Positions 6,285 through 6,339 of a DNA stretch of 6,339 nt are shown here, in pieces. The stretch lies in the NCBI RefSeq assembly GCF_938029485.1, contig NZ_CALHGC010000281.1, forward strand, positions 1 to 6,339, written 5' to 3'. The stretch is from an uncultured Treponema sp. Its GTDB lineage: Bacteria; Spirochaetota; Spirochaetia; Treponematales; Treponemataceae. Made by a program: the position numbers and the translations under genes. The notes under the pieces were generated by a model, which searched no databases, was not told where the DNA came from, and worked only from the letters and a program-made list of their open reading frames with translations. Each line of letters starts with the position of its first letter. Position 1 is the first letter of the stretch.

Positions 6285-6339
6285 CGAGACTGCGAGACTG
6301 CGAGACTGCGAGACTGCGAGACTGCGAGACTGCGAGACT
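6285..6339. repeat. Octanucleotide tandem repeat (CGAGACTG)n
   Basis: Six complete exact copies of CGAGACTG (6285-6332) and a seventh cut by the window end. All reading frames through it are open because 8 and 3 share no factor; the minus strand encodes a cycle of Gln-Ser-Arg-Ser-Leu-Ala-Val-Ser. Arrays of this kind change copy number by slipped-strand mispairing in many bacteria. The total copy number is unknown because the array leaves the window. Confidence 0.95.

Noticed and set aside
6285..6339. CRISPR array
   Set aside because: The units are 8 bp and directly adjacent with no spacers, so it is a simple tandem repeat.

Overview
The window looks like a stretch of an oral or host-associated Treponema (spirochete) chromosome. 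This is inferred from gene content and style: a moderate GC content, a C69 dipeptidase and an M20 metallopeptidase typical of amino-acid-fermenting treponemes, a KamA-family radical SAM enzyme, and a lipoprotein plus a 'LxxLxCSxNxLTxLDVQGLPA' leucine-rich repeat protein of the kind treponemes carry in many copies. No database search was possible, so the genus is an inference.

Layout. Positions 1-181 are a non-coding leader with two inverted repeats. A C69 dipeptidase gene (182-1621, +) follows and collides tail to tail, with a 23-bp overlap, with a two-gene minus-strand operon: an M20 peptidase (2689-3924) and a KamA-like radical SAM protein (1599-2699) whose start overlaps the M20 stop by 11 bp. 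A 328-bp gap (3925-4252) holds the M20 promoter candidate, a 12-bp direct repeat and a roughly 100-bp structured, repeat-like element. Positions 4253-6145 (minus) carry a lipoprotein reading frame followed, in the same frame and after a single TGA codon, by a signal-less leucine-rich-repeat reading frame. The last 190 bp hold an intrinsic-terminator-like hairpin placed directly before the lipoprotein ribosome binding site, and an array of the octamer CGAGACTG that runs off the window.

How it fits together. The first half is housekeeping amino-acid metabolism: two peptidases that would release amino acids from imported peptides, and an aminomutase-like enzyme that could act on lysine. The second half is a surface-protein locus with signs of rearrangement or expression switching: an in-frame stop joining two lipoprotein modules, 63-bp tandem repeats inside the LRR region, a variable octamer array upstream, and an apparent attenuator between array and start codon. 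The most interesting points are the in-frame TGA and the repeat-plus-terminator leader, which could together form a phase-variable surface lipoprotein switch. That is a hypothesis, not something the sequence proves.
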